Positions 1-9,115 of a stretch of DNA of 64,000 nucleotides are shown piece by piece. This DNA is from Flavobacteriaceae bacterium YJPT1-3 (GTDB lineage: Bacteria; Bacteroidota; Bacteroidia; Flavobacteriales; Flavobacteriaceae). The notes beneath the pieces were generated by a model. That model worked only from the letters and a program-made list of their open reading frames with translations, did no database searches and was not told the origin of the DNA. The DNA lies in the NCBI GenBank assembly GCA_029866965.1, contig CP123444.1, positions 1,467,501 to 1,531,500 of the forward strand, given 5' to 3'. The position numbers were made by a program, and so were the translations under genes. The number at the start of each line of letters is the position of its first letter. The first letter of the stretch is position 1.

Positions 1-175
1 AGCCCATGACGGTTTGATTCTTCCCGGATATCATATGAATAAGCACCATTGGAATTCTGTCCTTTTAGAAGCCGGTTTGCCACCGGAGTTACTTACCGAA
101 TTAATCGATCACTCCTACGAACTGATTGTAGCCAGCCTGCCTAAAAAATTACAACAAGAGCTCAGCGAGTTTTAA
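1..175 (+). CDS. MmcQ/YjbR family protein, C-terminal part
   Basis: Only the last 57 codons are in the window; the gene starts upstream. The visible end contains the family-typical segment GYHMNKHHWNSV followed by LIDHSYELIVASLPKK, which is the C-terminal half of the small (about 115 residue) MmcQ/YjbR fold, described as DNA-binding-like with a CyaY-type fold. The biochemical role of the family is not settled. It ends 14 bp before the MutS-like gene on the same strand, so the two may be co-transcribed. Confidence 0.8.
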   Translation, partial: AHDGLILPGYHMNKHHWNSVLLEAGLPPELLTELIDHSYELIVASLPKKLQQELSEF

Positions 176-189
176 TTTGCCTTCTATTC

Positions 190-1959
190 ATGGAAGCGAC
201 TACCTTTTACAGCCAACACATAAAGGAGCTCAATCAAGCTTTAGCCAAGAGTAAGCAACAATTGCTCGTGTCTAGTTTGATCCGCCTGGGAGTCTTTGTT
301 TTTGGAGTTTATGGGATCTATTTTCTCTGGAACATTCCTTGGATGGCTGTTCTCCTTGGAGCTATTACCCTAGGGCTATTTCTAAAACTCGTCGCCCGAC
401 ACGCTGATCTCAAAGAAAAACAAGAATTACAACAACTTCAACGAGAGCGCTGTCAGACCGAACTTCAGGTTATGGATGGGGCATGGTCCCATTTGTCCAC
501 GGGTTCTCGATTTATGCCTCGTGAGCATGCCTATGCGTCGGATATTGATCTGTTCGGTAAACATTCGTTATTTCAATTACTAAACAGAACGGTTTTACAT
601 GCTGCGACAGCCTTGCTTGCCCGTTGGTTGTTGGCTAATGATCCCCTCAACGTTGCAGAAAAGCAACAGGCCGTGAATGAATTCGCAGCGCTCGCGGCCT
701 GGCGACTGCACTTTACGGCCCTGGCGGCTCAAATCAAAGGGCAGGTCGACCTGACCACCCTAAAGGAGAATGCCTTGAGCCATGAAGCCTACGTACCCTC
801 GCTGATGCGCTGGTTACCTTATTTTTTTCTCGGAATTTCGCTTCTGCTCATGATCGGGTTTGGCCTCGACTGGTGGACGGGCTATCTGCCTGCAGCCTGG
901 TTTTTTCTGGGCTTAACAATCGCCGGGATCTATGCCAAGAGAACAGCCCGACTTTCCTCCAGGCTGGGTAAGGCTGAGGACGGACTTCAGCACTACGCTA
1001 AACTGCTGCTGGAACTTGAAAATACTAACTTTGAAAGTCGCCGACTGGAAGACCAGCGCAAGCGTCTACTGGACGGATCATCACCTCCTTCGCTACTGCT
1101 GCATCAGTTTTCAAGACGGTTGAATGCCCTTGACCAACGCAACAATATGTTGGTAGGGGTGCTCCTGAACGGTTTCGCCCTTTGGGACCTTTGGCAAGCC
1201 TATAGACTGGAGCAATGGATCGAAGCTCATGCGGCTAAGGTGGGTGTGTGGGGTGAAGTGATCGCCTACTTTGATGCGATGGACAGTATGGCCACCTTTA
1301 GCTTCAATCATCCAAACTATGTCTTTCCAACTCGGCCCGAGGAACCCTATCAAATGCAGTGCGAAGAATTGAAGCATCCCTTGATGCCTGAGGAGAAAGC
1401 GGTCGCCAATTCCATTGCTCTCCGGCAAGAAGAGTTTTTCATAATTACCGGAGCCAATATGGCTGGTAAAAGCACCTTTTTACGAACCGTTGCCTTGAGC
1501 CTGCTCATGACCAATCTGGGGTTGCCCCTAACAGCCAGTCGTGCTCAAATACGGCCGGTCAAGTTGATCAGCAGTATGAGAACGGATGATTCTTTAAGTG
1601 CGAATGCCTCTTATTTTTACTCAGAATTGGTGCATCTGAAAGCCATTATCGAGGCCTTGGAACAGGAGCCTCATTTTGTGGTGTTGGACGAGATCTTAAA
1701 AGGAACCAACAGTACGGACAAGGCCTTAGGATCCAAAAAATTCATGAGAAAATTGCTGGAGACATCAGCCACCGGGCTTATCGCCACCCATGACTTAAGC
1801 CTGTGCACGCTGGCTGAGGAAGAACAGGCGATCCGAAATTATTTTTTTGAGGCGGAGATCAAAGCAGATGAACTGTATTTTGATTATACCTTAAAACCGG
1901 GAATTTGCCAGAACATGAATGCATCCTTTCTGCTTAAAAAGATGGGTATCGTTGACTAA
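190..1959 (+). CDS. MutS-family ATPase with N-terminal membrane segments
   Basis: A 589-residue protein with a C-terminal MutS domain V ATPase: Walker A GANMAGKST at residues 421-429, Walker B VVLDE ending at D500-E501, then the MutS signature around GTNST and a conserved ATHD. It lacks the N-terminal mismatch-recognition domain of true MutS and the Smr domain of MutS2. Instead it has two hydrophobic segments at about residues 28-65 and two more at about 210-250, so it is predicted to be membrane-associated. This architecture is common in Bacteroidota and is usually annotated 'DNA mismatch repair protein MutS', but a mismatch-repair role is not supported by the domains seen. The ATG at 190 lies 14 bp after the previous stop. 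Confidence 0.85.
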   Translation: MEATTFYSQHIKELNQALAKSKQQLLVSSLIRLGVFVFGVYGIYFLWNIPWMAVLLGAITLGLFLKLVARHADLKEKQELQQLQRERCQTELQVMDGAWSHLSTGSRFMPREHAYASDIDLFGKHSLFQLLNRTVLHAATALLARWLLANDPLNVAEKQQAVNEFAALAAWRLHFTALAAQIKGQVDLTTLKENALSHEAYVPSLMRWLPYFFLGISLLLMIGFGLDWWTGYLPAAWFFLGLTIAGIYAKRTARLSSRLGKAEDGLQHYAKLLLELENTNFESRRLEDQRKRLLDGSSPPSLLLHQFSRRLNALDQRNNMLVGVLLNGFALWDLWQAYRLEQWIEAHAAKVGVWGEVIAYFDAMDSMATFSFNHPNYVFPTRPEEPYQMQCEELKHPLMPEEKAVANSIALRQEEFFIITGANMAGKSTFLRTVALSLLMTNLGLPLTASRAQIRPVKLISSMRTDDSLSANASYFYSELVHLKAIIEALEQEPHFVVLDEILKGTNSTDKALGSKKFMRKLLETSATGLIATHDLSLCTLAEEEQAIRNYFFEAEIKADELYFDYTLKPGICQNMNASFLLKKMGIVD

Positions 1960-1968
1960 ATAAGAAAC

Positions 1969-2970
1969 TTGGATTCACTCACACAAATCGTTTTAGGCGC
2001 CGCAGTAGGAGAGGTCGTACTGGGTAAAAAAGTAGGCAATAAGGCGATGTTCTACGGTGCGATTGCAGGTACTATTCCTGATCTGGATGTGCTGGCGCGA
2101 AATTTTACCGATACCATCACGGCTACAGAACTCCACCGGGGTTTCAGCCACAGCATTGTCTTTGCGCTACTTATGGCTCCACTACTGGGTTGGCTGGTCG
2201 ATCGGATTCATCATAAACAGGCCAGTTGGAAAGGCTGGACCCTGCTTTTCTTTTGGGGATTATCTACCCATCCCTTACTGGATATTTTTACCACCTGGGG
2301 GACGCAGCTTTTTTGGCCATCGGAATGGCGTTTGGCCTTCAATAGCATCTTCGTTATTGATCCTTTGTACACCCTTCCCTTCCTGATCTGTATCTTGATC
2401 GCCGCTTTTCGAAAGCGGGGTTCGCTTTCGCGAAAGCGAATCAATCATGCAGGCCTCATCATAAGTTCTGCCTACCTGCTGCTGACCCTGGTTTTAAAAT
2501 TTGCGGTACATCAGCAATTTGAAGCGGCCTTAGCCGAGCAGCACATCGATTACAGGCAAATCTCCACCCGTCCGTCCCCCTTAAACACCATACTGTGGAA
2601 TGCCAATGTGGAGACGGAGGACGCCTATCTCATTGGCGATTACAGTTTTTTCGACACCCAGCCCATCGCTTTTCAATCCTATCCCAAACAAAGAGAGCGA
2701 GCCCAGCAATGGATTCAAAAACCCAATGTGCAGCGCCTGATCAACATCGCCCAGGGTTGGTATTTGATCACTGAGGAAGAGGGACAGTGGCATTTCAATG
2801 ATCTGCGCTTTGGATTGATCCCCATCGATCCCGAGCAGCCCCAGTTTGTCTTTCGTTATGCCTTAAGCCTGAACGAACAGGGGGAGGTGGTAGCTACAGA
2901 AGATCGGCCTACTCCTGAAGATACCAGTGCGGTGTTCTCCACACTCTGGCAGCGCATTTGCGGGAACTGA
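1969..2970 (+). CDS. YdjM-type membrane-bound metal-dependent hydrolase
   Basis: A 333-residue integral membrane protein matching the YdjM (LexA-binding inner-membrane hydrolase) family. It begins DSLTQIVLGAAVGE, with PDLDVL, HRGFSHS (His56 and His61) and HPLLDIFTTWG carrying the conserved metal-ligand His/Asp residues, and has about four membrane helices in the first 170 residues. The C-terminal ~160 residues are soluble. The start is a TTG at 1969 because no ATG precedes the conserved N-terminus; it lies 9 bp after the MutS-like stop. A 14-bp palindrome at 2424 encodes LSRKR in the cytoplasmic linker after the membrane helices. It converges with the AraC gene across 25 bp. Confidence 0.85.
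   Translation: MDSLTQIVLGAAVGEVVLGKKVGNKAMFYGAIAGTIPDLDVLARNFTDTITATELHRGFSHSIVFALLMAPLLGWLVDRIHHKQASWKGWTLLFFWGLSTHPLLDIFTTWGTQLFWPSEWRLAFNSIFVIDPLYTLPFLICILIAAFRKRGSLSRKRINHAGLIISSAYLLLTLVLKFAVHQQFEAALAEQHIDYRQISTRPSPLNTILWNANVETEDAYLIGDYSFFDTQPIAFQSYPKQRERAQQWIQKPNVQRLINIAQGWYLITEEEGQWHFNDLRFGLIPIDPEQPQFVFRYALSLNEQGEVVATEDRPTPEDTSAVFSTLWQRICGN
2424..2437. repeat. 14-bp palindrome GCTTTCGCGAAAGC
   Basis: Perfect copy inside the YdjM-like gene, read as LSRK in a loop after the last N-terminal helix. Confidence 0.9.
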
Positions 2971-2995
2971 GCCAGGTTGAGGTCACGGTAGTTGG

Positions 2996-3832
2996 TTAGT
3001 TTTGGGATCGATACTGACGGGGACTCGTCCCCATTTGTTTTTTAAAAACCCGATTAAATTGGGAAATGCTCTGAAACCCACACTGCAGTGCCAGTTCGGT
3101 CATAGGCAGTTGAGGTTTTGATTGCAGCAATCGACAGGCGGAATTTACTCGGATCTCATTCAAAAATTCAAAATAAGTCTTGCGGGTCCGTTTTTTAAAA
3201 TACTTGCAAAATGCCGGGGGCGTCATCGCCGCGATATCGGCTACTTTCTTAAGCGAAATGGATTGTGAATACTGCGATAGGGTAAAATCAAAAATCGCCT
3301 GCATGCGTTTTCCCTCACGTTCTGTCGTGGGAAACACCGGGTATTCACCGGACAGATAATTGAATGATTCTTTTTGAATATCGTGGAGTAACTGGAAGAG
3401 TTGACCCAATTGAATCAGTTCGTTGCCCTTCGCCAAGTTGTTAAATCGATTTTTGAGGGAGTGAGTCATGCTTAGACGCAGGCCCGCTTTCGCGAAAGCA
3501 TAAAAGTGCAGCAGCTCCTGACCGGCTTCCAACTGCAAGAACGAATTTCCCAGAGCGTCTTTGTCAAAAAACACCGAGTTCATGAGGGCCGTGGAGGATT
3601 CACTTTGAAGCAAATGCGGTTGATGACTCCCAAACACAAAGAGATCATTGGAGGCGAACGGGCGCACTCCATCAGTCAGGTAAAGCGTGCCTGAGCCCTC
3701 CACGATCCAGCTGATCTGCATCTCACGATGCTGGTGCAGACGATCGTAGAAAGGAGCCTGATCAACCTGAAATCGCAGACTGGATTTTTTGGTTTTTGGG
3801 ATCTGAAAGGTTTCAATGCGCATATTCTTCAA
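2996..3832 (-). CDS. AraC family transcriptional regulator
   Basis: A 278-residue regulator with an N-terminal cupin-like sensing domain (about residues 15-90, with the histidine-rich RLHQHREMQISWIVEG turn) and a C-terminal AraC double helix-turn-helix (about 175-275; MTELALQCGFQSISQFNRVFKK and GTSPRQYR). It is transcribed divergently from the hydroxyproline genes, with 121 bp between the two start codons, so it is the likely local regulator of that cluster, perhaps sensing hydroxyproline or an intermediate. The ligand is inference. The palindrome at 3486 encodes AFAKA between the two domains. Confidence 0.88.
   Translation of the reverse strand: MKNMRIETFQIPKTKKSSLRFQVDQAPFYDRLHQHREMQISWIVEGSGTLYLTDGVRPFASNDLFVFGSHQPHLLQSESSTALMNSVFFDKDALGNSFLQLEAGQELLHFYAFAKAGLRLSMTHSLKNRFNNLAKGNELIQLGQLFQLLHDIQKESFNYLSGEYPVFPTTEREGKRMQAIFDFTLSQYSQSISLKKVADIAAMTPPAFCKYFKKRTRKTYFEFLNEIRVNSACRLLQSKPQLPMTELALQCGFQSISQFNRVFKKQMGTSPRQYRSQN
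3486..3499. repeat. 14-bp palindrome GCTTTCGCGAAAGC
   Basis: Perfect copy in the inter-domain region of the AraC-type regulator, read as AFAKA on the minus strand. Confidence 0.9.
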
Positions 3833-3865
3833 ATTGTCTCAAAAGTAAATCAATAATCTAATTAA

Positions 3866-3895
3866 TGGATAATATATGCGGAGTATTGGATAATA
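3866..3895. promoter_or_regulatory. Direct repeat, candidate AraC operator
   Basis: The 9-mer TGGATAATA occurs at 3866-3874 and again at 3887-3895, in the same orientation and exactly 21 bp apart start to start, which is two helical turns. This is the geometry expected for an AraC-family dimer. It lies in the 121-bp gap between the divergent AraC gene and the hydroxyproline operon. The assignment rests on spacing and position only. Confidence 0.4.
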
Positions 3896-3953
3896 GGAGC
3901 ATGCCCCCCGCGGGTTATCAACCGTAATTTTAGGGTAAACAAATTAGCAAACT

Positions 3954-4868
3954 ATGGCTATAGAATGGAAAGGGGTCATGCCAGCCGTGACCACAAAATT
4001 TACGCAAGAGGATCAATTGGACCTGGACCTGTGTAAAGTGAATATTGATGCGCAATTGGAAGCCGGAGTTCATGGGATTGTGTTGGGCGGTACCCTGGGA
4101 GAGGCCAGTACCCTTAGTGATGAGGAAAAGGCTACATTGACCCGGCAAACAGTACAATGGGTGGATGGTCAGGTACCCGTATTGATCAATATTGCGGAGC
4201 AAACCACCCGCGGTGCGGTGGCAGCGGCAGAACGGGCTCAGGAGCATGGAGCTTCCGCTTTGATGATGCTTCCGCCCATGCAATATAGGGCTACCGATCG
4301 CGAAGTGGTTACTTATTTTCAGGCAGTCGCCCGCGCGACGGATTTGCCCATCATGGTGTATAACAATCCCGTGGATTATAAGATAGAAGTGACACTGGAG
4401 ATGTTTGATGAACTATTGAAAGAAGCCAATATCCAGGCCGTGAAAGAATCAACCCGCGACATTTCTAATGTTACGCGGATCAAGAATGCCTATGGGGACC
4501 GACTTAAAATCATGACCGGGGTGGATACGCTGGCTTTGGAAAGTCTGCTGATGGGAGCTGATGGCTGGATCGCCGGACTAGTGGACGCCTTTCCGGCAGA
4601 AACTGTGGCTATTTATGAACTGCAGCGGGCCGGACGCTACGAGGAAGCGCTCGCGATCTATCGCTGGTTTTTACCTCTTTTGGAATTGGACATCAGTCCG
4701 CAACTCGTGCAAAACATCAAGCTTGCGGAAGTACAGACCGGAATAGGATCGGAGTATGTTCGTGCGCCTAGACTTCCTTTGGAGGGCGAGGAGCGTGAGC
4801 GCGTATTACAAATCATTAATGACGAGATAAAGACCAGACCCTCGCTCCCAAACCATAAAAATTGGTAA
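3954..4868 (+). CDS. DapA-family lyase, probable pyrroline-4-hydroxy-2-carboxylate deaminase
   Basis: A 304-residue TIM-barrel of the dihydrodipicolinate synthase/N-acetylneuraminate lyase family. The Schiff-base lysine is Lys164 (in AVKEST), the catalytic tyrosine is Tyr136 (in VYNNP), and the substrate loop GGTLGEAST is near residue 47. The neighbours (4-hydroxyproline epimerase, D-amino-acid dehydrogenase, 2-oxoglutarate semialdehyde dehydrogenase) make the deaminase of trans-4-hydroxyproline catabolism the best specific role: 1-pyrroline-4-hydroxy-2-carboxylate to 2-oxoglutarate semialdehyde plus ammonia. The family also contains aldolases, so the exact substrate is inferred from context. 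It is first gene of the operon; the next gene starts 9 bp after its stop. Confidence 0.85.
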   Translation: MAIEWKGVMPAVTTKFTQEDQLDLDLCKVNIDAQLEAGVHGIVLGGTLGEASTLSDEEKATLTRQTVQWVDGQVPVLINIAEQTTRGAVAAAERAQEHGASALMMLPPMQYRATDREVVTYFQAVARATDLPIMVYNNPVDYKIEVTLEMFDELLKEANIQAVKESTRDISNVTRIKNAYGDRLKIMTGVDTLALESLLMGADGWIAGLVDAFPAETVAIYELQRAGRYEEALAIYRWFLPLLELDISPQLVQNIKLAEVQTGIGSEYVRAPRLPLEGEERERVLQIINDEIKTRPSLPNHKNW

Positions 4869-4877
4869 CTTCAAAAC

Positions 4878-6389
4878 ATGGGAACAACAAAAAATACCAT
4901 CGGTTTTCAACACAAAGCCTCCGGGTCCAACACGTTTCAGACCTACGACCCTGTAGCTGATCAAAAATTGCCGGAGACCTTTTACGAGGCCACCGCTCAG
5001 GAAGTGGATGAGGCCGTGCACCTAGCCTCACAGGCCTTTCAGACCTATAGTCAAAGTTCAGGGCGCTCCAGGGCGGCTTTTCTAAGAGCGATCGCTCAAG
5101 AGATGCTCGAAATGGGGGATGGATTATTGGATCAGTACGTCAAAGAAAGCGGTCTTCCTCGAGGTCGCGCTGAAGGGGAGCGGGGGCGAACAGTGAATCA
5201 ATTACGCTTATTCGCTGATCTCGTGGAAACCGACGATTGGCGCATCAGTCATAAGGAATCTAAAAAAGAGGGTGCCCCTGATTTGCGAAAACTGCAACTG
5301 CCTATGGGTCCGGTCGCTGTGTTTGGAGCCAGTAATTTCCCTTTAGCCTTTTCAACAGCGGGTGGAGATACGGCCAGTGCCTTAGCCGCAGGCTGCCCGG
5401 TCCTTGTCAAATCACATCCCATGCACGCTGGTACCGGAGCGTTGGTCGCTCAGGCGATTACTCGGGCTGCACAACAGACCGCCATGCCCGAAGGGGTTTT
5501 TAGTAATTTGCTGAGTTCCGGAATAGAAGTCGGCCAACAATTGGTCAAGCATCCGGGGGTCAAAGCCATTGGCTTTACAGGAAGCCACAAAGCCGGAAGA
5601 GCCCTTTACGATCTGGCGGCCGGACGCAGAGAACCCATCCCGGTCTTTGCTGAGATGGGCAGTGTCAATCCGGTGTTGCTCAGTCCGCGTAGTCTGGGCG
5701 CCCGAGCTCAAGAAATTGCAGAGGCGCTTGCGGGCTCTGTGACGCTAGGCGCAGGACAGTTCTGTACCAATCCTGGAATCATCATGGGAATTGTCGGAAA
5801 GGAATGGGATCAATTTCTAACGCAGCTCCAAACGGCCCTTCAGCAAAAAGAGGCCCAATGCATGCTGCATCCCAACATCAAAAAACAGTTTGTCAAGGAG
5901 GAGGAGAAAATGCTCGGACAGTCGACGGTTCGAGCGCAAATCGAGCGTTCTATTAAGTCAGAGGGAAATACAATCCTACCCCAGCTGGCGGTAGTTCAGG
6001 GTAGTGAATTCATCAGCAATCCTGCCTTACAGGAAGAAGTTTTTGGACCGTTTACGCTGGCGGTGGCTTGTCAAAACGAAGAGGAGCTCTTAATAGCGAT
6101 TGAGCATCTACAGGGGCAATTGACCGGATCTCTGTATGCGGAATCTGACGAATTAGGCGCGCTCAAATCTTGGTCATTGGCTTTACAAAAGCGGGTGGGG
6201 AGAATGATCTTTAACGAGGTGCCCACTGGGGTGGATGTCAGCGCAGGAATGCATCACGGCGGACCCTATCCGGCGTCCACTGATGCGCGGTTCACGGCCG
6301 TGGGAACCCACGCCATCTATCGCTGGGTTCGTCCGGTCTGTTTTCAAAATTATCCCGAAGAATTACTTCCCGAACCGCTTAAAGCCTAG
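4878..6389 (+). CDS. 2-oxoglutarate semialdehyde (2,5-dioxovalerate) dehydrogenase
   Basis: A 503-residue aldehyde dehydrogenase of the NADP-dependent AldH/alpha-ketoglutaric semialdehyde dehydrogenase subgroup. It shows the cofactor and substrate motif FGASNFPLAFS, the glutamate in FAEMGSVNP, the catalytic Cys296 in GAGQFCTNPG, and EEVFGPF near the C-terminus. It catalyses the final oxidation of the semialdehyde to 2-oxoglutarate, fitting the hydroxyproline pathway; uronate pathways use the same enzyme, but no such genes are nearby. It lies 9 bp after the deaminase and 3 bp before the DUF885 gene, so it is clearly in one operon. Confidence 0.88.
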   Translation: MGTTKNTIGFQHKASGSNTFQTYDPVADQKLPETFYEATAQEVDEAVHLASQAFQTYSQSSGRSRAAFLRAIAQEMLEMGDGLLDQYVKESGLPRGRAEGERGRTVNQLRLFADLVETDDWRISHKESKKEGAPDLRKLQLPMGPVAVFGASNFPLAFSTAGGDTASALAAGCPVLVKSHPMHAGTGALVAQAITRAAQQTAMPEGVFSNLLSSGIEVGQQLVKHPGVKAIGFTGSHKAGRALYDLAAGRREPIPVFAEMGSVNPVLLSPRSLGARAQEIAEALAGSVTLGAGQFCTNPGIIMGIVGKEWDQFLTQLQTALQQKEAQCMLHPNIKKQFVKEEEKMLGQSTVRAQIERSIKSEGNTILPQLAVVQGSEFISNPALQEEVFGPFTLAVACQNEEELLIAIEHLQGQLTGSLYAESDELGALKSWSLALQKRVGRMIFNEVPTGVDVSAGMHHGGPYPASTDARFTAVGTHAIYRWVRPVCFQNYPEELLPEPLKA

Positions 6390-6392
6390 TCT

Positions 6393-8111
6393 ATGAAAAC
6401 AACATGCTTTGTGTCCTTACTCTTACTGACAGCAATGGCGTCCGCTCAAAGCGCTTCGGAACGTTTAATAACCCTTATCGATAGTGTTCAGAGTCACGAA
6501 GGCTACGACCGGGAAGAATACCCCATGGGCCTGCATACAGCCGATTATTATGAGCAGGAGGCCGCTTTCGCGAAAGCACAATTAAAAGACCTTCAGATAA
6601 TAAGCGCTGATTCGCTCTCGGAAACGGAGCGTATCTCCAAAACCTTGTTGCGCTATCAATTACAGGAAACGGTTGATTACTTCGAGCAGAACGGCTACAA
6701 AATGGATTTGCTTTCTGACTCCGGTTTTCACGTGAGTTTTCCCTACTACGTCAGACCCCTGGCGACGTATAAGCAGGTCAAAAACTACCTGAACCAGTTG
6801 AACGCCATGTCAGAACGAGTGGACCAGTCGGTGTCTGTCTACCGCACGGCGCTCAAAGAAGGCTACGGTCAGCCCCGCGTCATTTTTGAAGGCTATTCCA
6901 GCACCTACGACGATCAGTTGGTGGATGATTATCAGGACAGTTATTTCTATCAGCCTTTTTTAAAGCTTCCTGCAACGCTGACTGAAGCCCAAAAAGATTC
7001 GGTCCTGCAGGCGGCTCAGAAGGCAATGGAAAGCAGTGTCTTGCCGGCTTATCGTAAGGTCAAGCAGTTTTTCGAAACGGAATACCTGCCCAAAACCCGA
7101 ACCAGCTTAGGGGTTTCTGAGACGCCTGGAGGTGCTGCGTATTATCAGAATCGAATCGCTTATTACACCACCCTACCCCTTACGGCTCAGGAGATCCACA
7201 AGACCGGACTGGCTGAGGTGGCGCGTATCAAAGCAGCCATGCGCGAGATCATCAAGGAAGTTGAATTTGAGGGCAGCTTTGAAGATTTCCTCAAGTTCCT
7301 CAGAACAGACGAGCAATTCTATGCAGAGTCTCCGGAAGAACTGTTGCGAATCGCACGGGATATGGCGAAGCGCGCGGACGCGCAACTGCCTCGCTTTTTT
7401 AAAACCTTACCCAGACAACCCTACGGAGTGGCCCCGGTACCCGATGCCATCGCCCCCAAGTATACCGGAGGGCGTTATGTGCCGGCTCCATTGGAAAGTA
7501 CCAATCCGGGGTATTATTGGGTGAACACCTATGATCTGCCCAGTAGAACCTTGTACACCTTGCCGGCCTTAACGGTGCATGAGGCGGTACCCGGGCATCA
7601 TTTACAAATCGCTTTGAATAAAGAGTTAGGAGACAGTATTCCTTTCTTTCGTCAGAATTTCTACCTCTCTGCCTTTGGCGAAGGCTGGGGATTGTATTGC
7701 GAGTATCTGGCTGCAGAAATGGGGATGTATACCACGCCTTACGAGCGTTTTGGGCAATTAACCTATGAAATGTGGAGAGCCTGCCGTCTGGTGGTCGACA
7801 CCGGAATTCATGCCCTGGGATGGACGCGACAGCAGGTGGTTGACTTCATGGCAGAGAACACTGCGCTGTCCATTCATGAAATCAATACGGAAACCGATCG
7901 CTACATTTCCTGGCCGGGGCAGGCGCTCGCCTATAAAATCGGCGAATTGAAGATTAGGGAACTGCGAGCGGAAGCGGAGGAAGCGCTGGGCGCCGACTTT
8001 GACATTCGTGAGTTTCATGAGGTCATTCTGGAGCAGGGAACAGTCACCTTGAACATTCTCGAAGAACGGGTGCAAAACTGGATCCAAAAACAAGGAGAAA
8101 CACAAGACTGA
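6393..8111 (+). CDS. Secreted DUF885 family metallopeptidase
   Basis: A 572-residue protein of the DUF885 family with an N-terminal signal peptide (hydrophobic stretch ending ASAQS at about residue 20). The family's zinc-peptidase-like motif HEAVPGHH starts at His396, followed by GEGWGLYCE near residue 430, a conserved arrangement carrying the further glutamate ligand. The members are considered peptidases, but few are characterised. It sits between the semialdehyde dehydrogenase (3-bp gap) and the epimerase (1-bp overlap) of the hydroxyproline operon, so release of hydroxyproline from peptides in the periplasm is an attractive inference. The palindrome at 6564 encodes AFAKA near residue 58. 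Confidence 0.85.
   Translation: MKTTCFVSLLLLTAMASAQSASERLITLIDSVQSHEGYDREEYPMGLHTADYYEQEAAFAKAQLKDLQIISADSLSETERISKTLLRYQLQETVDYFEQNGYKMDLLSDSGFHVSFPYYVRPLATYKQVKNYLNQLNAMSERVDQSVSVYRTALKEGYGQPRVIFEGYSSTYDDQLVDDYQDSYFYQPFLKLPATLTEAQKDSVLQAAQKAMESSVLPAYRKVKQFFETEYLPKTRTSLGVSETPGGAAYYQNRIAYYTTLPLTAQEIHKTGLAEVARIKAAMREIIKEVEFEGSFEDFLKFLRTDEQFYAESPEELLRIARDMAKRADAQLPRFFKTLPRQPYGVAPVPDAIAPKYTGGRYVPAPLESTNPGYYWVNTYDLPSRTLYTLPALTVHEAVPGHHLQIALNKELGDSIPFFRQNFYLSAFGEGWGLYCEYLAAEMGMYTTPYERFGQLTYEMWRACRLVVDTGIHALGWTRQQVVDFMAENTALSIHEINTETDRYISWPGQALAYKIGELKIRELRAEAEEALGADFDIREFHEVILEQGTVTLNILEERVQNWIQKQGETQD
6564..6577. repeat. 14-bp palindrome GCTTTCGCGAAAGC
   Basis: Perfect copy near the N-terminus of the DUF885 gene, read as AFAKA. 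Confidence 0.9.
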
Positions 8112-9115
8112 TGCGATCTGTTTTTCGATGTATTGACGGTCATGCCTGTGGGAATCCGGTACGTTTAGTTGCTGAAGGAGGTCCTGATCTGCAGGGAGCC
8201 ACCATGGAGGAGAAGCGACGACATTTTATGCGAGAGTATGACTGGATCCGTCGCGGACTCATGTTTGAGCCCCGGGGTCATGACATGATGAGTGGGAGTA
8301 TGTTATACCCCCCTGCAGATCCTGATAATGACGTTGGGGTCCTGTTTATTGAAACCAGTGGTTGTTTGCCTATGTGCGGTCATGGCACCATAGGCACCGT
8401 CACTATCGCCCTGGAAGAAGGCATTGTACAACCCAAACAGCCTGGGATACTTCGTTTAGAGACGCCGGCGGGTTTGGTGGTCGTGCACTACGAAATGAAG
8501 GAAGGCAAGGTGAATTGGGTGCGACTAACCAATGTAAAATCTTTTGTTTCCCGATTTGGGATTGAGGTGGCGTCGCCTACTTTAGGTGCTCTGACCTTAG
8601 ATGTGGCTTACGGAGGTAATTTTTATGCGATCGTCGATCCGCAGGAAAACTATCAGGGTCTGGAGCATTTTACGGCCAGCGAAATAATCGCCCTCTCGCA
8701 GCAACTTAGGCAATCGATCAATGAGCGCTATCCGGATACCTTTATCCATCCCGAAAATAAAAAGATCAATGGCGTGACCCATCTGCTTTGGACCGGCAAG
8801 CCACTGAGTCCGGACGCTTCTGGGAGAAATGCGGTGTTTTACGGGGATAAGGCGATTGATCGTTCACCCTGCGGTACAGGTACTTCAGCGCGTATGGCTC
8901 AATTGCATGCTAAAGGGCTTTTAAAACCGGGAGAATTATTCATTCATGAAAGCTTTATTGGTTCCCAGTTCATTGGACGCATTGAAGAGGAGACCCAACT
9001 GGGCGACCTCCCGGCTATAATTCCGAGTATCCAGGGTTGGGCTAAGGTGTATGGACACAATACCATCACTATCGATGACGAGGATCCCTACGCCCTGGGT
9101 TTTTCTGTTATTTAA
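8111..9115 (+). CDS. 4-hydroxyproline 2-epimerase (proline racemase family)
   Basis: A 334-residue protein of the proline racemase superfamily. It carries the first catalytic cysteine in MCGHG and the second in DRSPCGTGTSAR. Having Cys at both positions distinguishes epimerases and racemases from the Cys/Thr hydroxyproline dehydratases. The N-terminus (IDGHACGNPVRLV) is typical of 4-hydroxyproline epimerases, which interconvert trans-4-hydroxy-L-proline and cis-4-hydroxy-D-proline. The ATG overlaps the DUF885 stop by one base, indicating translational coupling. The downstream dehydrogenase would take the D-form product. Confidence 0.92.
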   Translation: MRSVFRCIDGHACGNPVRLVAEGGPDLQGATMEEKRRHFMREYDWIRRGLMFEPRGHDMMSGSMLYPPADPDNDVGVLFIETSGCLPMCGHGTIGTVTIALEEGIVQPKQPGILRLETPAGLVVVHYEMKEGKVNWVRLTNVKSFVSRFGIEVASPTLGALTLDVAYGGNFYAIVDPQENYQGLEHFTASEIIALSQQLRQSINERYPDTFIHPENKKINGVTHLLWTGKPLSPDASGRNAVFYGDKAIDRSPCGTGTSARMAQLHAKGLLKPGELFIHESFIGSQFIGRIEEETQLGDLPAIIPSIQGWAKVYGHNTITIDDEDPYALGFSVI

